Source: Sphingomonas_B tabacisoli
GTDB taxonomy: Bacteria; Pseudomonadota; Alphaproteobacteria; Sphingomonadales; Sphingomonadaceae
Reading direction: 5' to 3'
DNA length: 64,000 nucleotides
Assembly: GCF_042678385.1 (NCBI RefSeq)
Contig: NZ_JBHUDY010000002.1
Location: forward strand, 124,001 to 188,000
Shown here piece after piece: positions 61,284-64,000 of the stretch. The stretch's first letter is position 1. Each line of letters opens with the position of its first letter. A program made the translations under genes and the position numbers. The notes beneath the pieces are model-generated. The model ran no database searches. It worked only from the letters and a program-made list of their open reading frames with translations, and had not been told where the DNA came from.

Positions 61284-61314
61284 GACGCGAGGCCAAGGAC
61301 AAGACAAAGGGGGT

Positions 61315-61340
61315 CCAGCGGAAACGCTGGGGCTCTTTTT
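61315..61340 (+). terminator. Rho-independent terminator after rpoC
   Basis: CCAGCG-GAAA-CGCTGG hairpin (61315-61330) followed by GGCTCTTTTT, 32 bases after the stop codon. Confidence 0.85.
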
Positions 61341-61410
61341 GTTGCGGGCAAGCCGGAACGGCAGGCAGCTCGATCCGTTCTCCGCGGACTATTTCCCGCG
61401 GAGACCGCCC

Positions 61411-62286
61411 ATGCCTTATGTCGAATCGCGCGACGGAACGAAGCTGCACGTCAAGGACATGGGATCGGGCGAGCCTGTCGTTCTGATCCACGGCTGGCCG
61501 CTTACCGGCGACATGTTCGAATATCAGACGCTCGCGCTGCTGGAGGCGGGGCACCGCGTGATCACCTATGACCGGCGCGGCTTCGGCCAGTCGGGCCACC
61601 CGGCGACCGGCTATGATTACGATACCTTCGCAGACGACCTGGCCGCGGTGATCGACGGCTGCGGCGCGGGGCGCGTCAGCCTGGTCGGCTTCTCGATGGG
61701 CGGCGGCGAGATCGCGCGCTACCTGTCGCGCCACGGCGCCGCCAAGGTCGCGCGCGCGGCACTCATTGCCTCCGTCGCCGGCTATCTGCTGAAGACCGAC
61801 GACAATCCGGACGGCGTCGACCCCGATCAGTTCGAATGGATGAAAGACCAGATCCGCAAGGATCGCTTCGCCTTCCTCCAGACCTTTGCCAAGCAATTCT
61901 ACGGCGTCGGCTGGGTTTCGAGCCCCGTCAGCGAGGCGCTGCTCGACTGGACTTTCGCGCTGGCGATCATGGCCAGCCCCAAGGCGACGATCGATTGCAT
62001 CGACGCGTTCGGGCGCACCGATTTCCGGCCCGATCTCGCCAGCTTCGCCGGCGTGCCGACGCTGATCATCCACGGCACCGGCGACAAGACCGTTCCGATC
62101 GAGCCCAGCGCCCACACCGCCGCCCGCGGCATCCCGCACGCGACGTTGCTGGAATATGACGGCGAGCCGCACGGCCTGTTCGCAACCGCGCCCGATCGCC
62201 TCAAACGCGATCTGCTGTCGTTCCTCGGAAGCGAAAGCGGATCGGCGATGGGGTGGGATCAGGCCAGCCAGACAGAGCCGACCTGA
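61411..62286 (+). CDS. alpha/beta hydrolase (non-haem chloroperoxidase-like)
   Basis: About 291 residues starting MPYVESRDGTKLHVKDMGSGEPVVLIHGWPLTGDMFEYQTLAL. The nucleophile elbow GFSMGGGE (Ser about 98) and the late His in GEPHGLFATAPDRL, plus the HGWPL oxyanion region, match the arylesterase/perhydrolase (chloroperoxidase F) group of alpha/beta hydrolases. It could hydrolyse esters or perform perhydrolysis; the substrate is open. Downstream of the rpoC terminator, monocistronic. Confidence 0.88.
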   Translation: MPYVESRDGTKLHVKDMGSGEPVVLIHGWPLTGDMFEYQTLALLEAGHRVITYDRRGFGQSGHPATGYDYDTFADDLAAVIDGCGAGRVSLVGFSMGGGEIARYLSRHGAAKVARAALIASVAGYLLKTDDNPDGVDPDQFEWMKDQIRKDRFAFLQTFAKQFYGVGWVSSPVSEALLDWTFALAIMASPKATIDCIDAFGRTDFRPDLASFAGVPTLIIHGTGDKTVPIEPSAHTAARGIPHATLLEYDGEPHGLFATAPDRLKRDLLSFLGSESGSAMGWDQASQTEPT

Positions 62287-62349
62287 TGCTTTGATGCGGT
62301 GGCCAAGCGTCGTTTCGTCGAACCGATCACCCTGATCGACGCCTCGCCA

Positions 62350-62378
62350 TTGTCGGTTAACCCCTGCGCACCTATGTT
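62350..62378 (+). promoter_or_regulatory. candidate ftsH promoter
   Basis: TTGTCG (62350-62355), 17-base spacer, TATGTT (62373-62378). About 30 bases upstream of the ftsH ATG. Confidence 0.4.
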
Positions 62379-62408
62379 CGGTCGGTTCCCCCGAGAGATT
62401 CGACCGCG

Positions 62409-64000
<1,592 letters not shown>

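Overview
The window is chromosomal DNA from a GC-rich alphaproteobacterium, most likely a sphingomonad (Sphingomonadales). The evidence is two proteins ending in the PEPxxWA-CTERM sorting tail typical of that order, a CtrA master regulator with a conserved C-terminal AA degron and a CtrA box plus GANTC site upstream, a PAS-HWE kinase, and many small palindromic intergenic repeats. I see no rRNA, CRISPR array, prophage, plasmid or transposase gene. Most of the window is ordinary core and housekeeping sequence.

Layout. 1-4.9 kb (minus strand): a penicillin-acylase-type Ntn hydrolase cut by the window edge, an EnvZ/OmpR-type two-component pair and an EF-hand protein. 5-11.4 kb: a small secreted protein, a CsbD-like stress protein with a possible EcfG promoter, tRNA-Gly, threonine synthase, an M13 metallopeptidase and a LytS/LytTR pair. 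11.4-16.4 kb: two tiny proteins, a PEP-CTERM protein and a three-gene TadE/TadG operon with overlapping ends. 16.6-25.7 kb: tRNA-Tyr, RlmB, a lipoprotein, an adrenodoxin-type ferredoxin, an AlkA-like glycosylase, a large repeat patch, a nidogen-domain PEP-CTERM protein, an S9 peptidase, UDP-glucose dehydrogenase and a flippase. 25.8-36.6 kb (mostly minus): MaiA, MtnP, a diheme cytochrome/beta-helix pair of unknown function, an amino-acid permease, a crotonase, an M20 amidohydrolase, a DUF4893 protein, 3-hydroxybutyrate dehydrogenase and a patatin. 36.9-49 kb: YpfJ-type metallopeptidase, CurA-like reductase, a DUF2171 protein, tRNA-Ala, ctrA, a zinc-ribbon protein with an exceptionally strong Shine-Dalgarno, Bpt, threonine deaminase, a PAS-HWE kinase, an AraC regulator, a CNT nucleoside transporter and a Yip1 protein. 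49-64 kb: hslV-hslU, a Pro/Ala-rich membrane protein, rpoB-rpoC behind a near-consensus sigma-70 promoter, an alpha/beta hydrolase, and ftsH cut by the right edge.

The most unusual signal is non-coding. Two copies (about 36.6 and 46.3 kb, in opposite orientation) of a ~270-base element fold into a closed outer stem carrying two branched arms. Differences between the copies in the outer stem are compensatory, and the remaining mismatches are all G-U on the same strand, so structure appears to be conserved above sequence. One copy supplies the TAG stop codons of both flanking convergent genes. A second repeat family sits between the cistrons of hslVU and rpoBC, and a third occurs three times at gene junctions between 27 and 34 kb.

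Functional links I infer: CtrA cell-cycle control, a possible general-stress branch (PAS-HWE kinase, CsbD, DUF2171), envelope and exopolysaccharide precursors (UDP-glucose dehydrogenase plus flippase), and protein quality control (HslVU, FtsH, Bpt).
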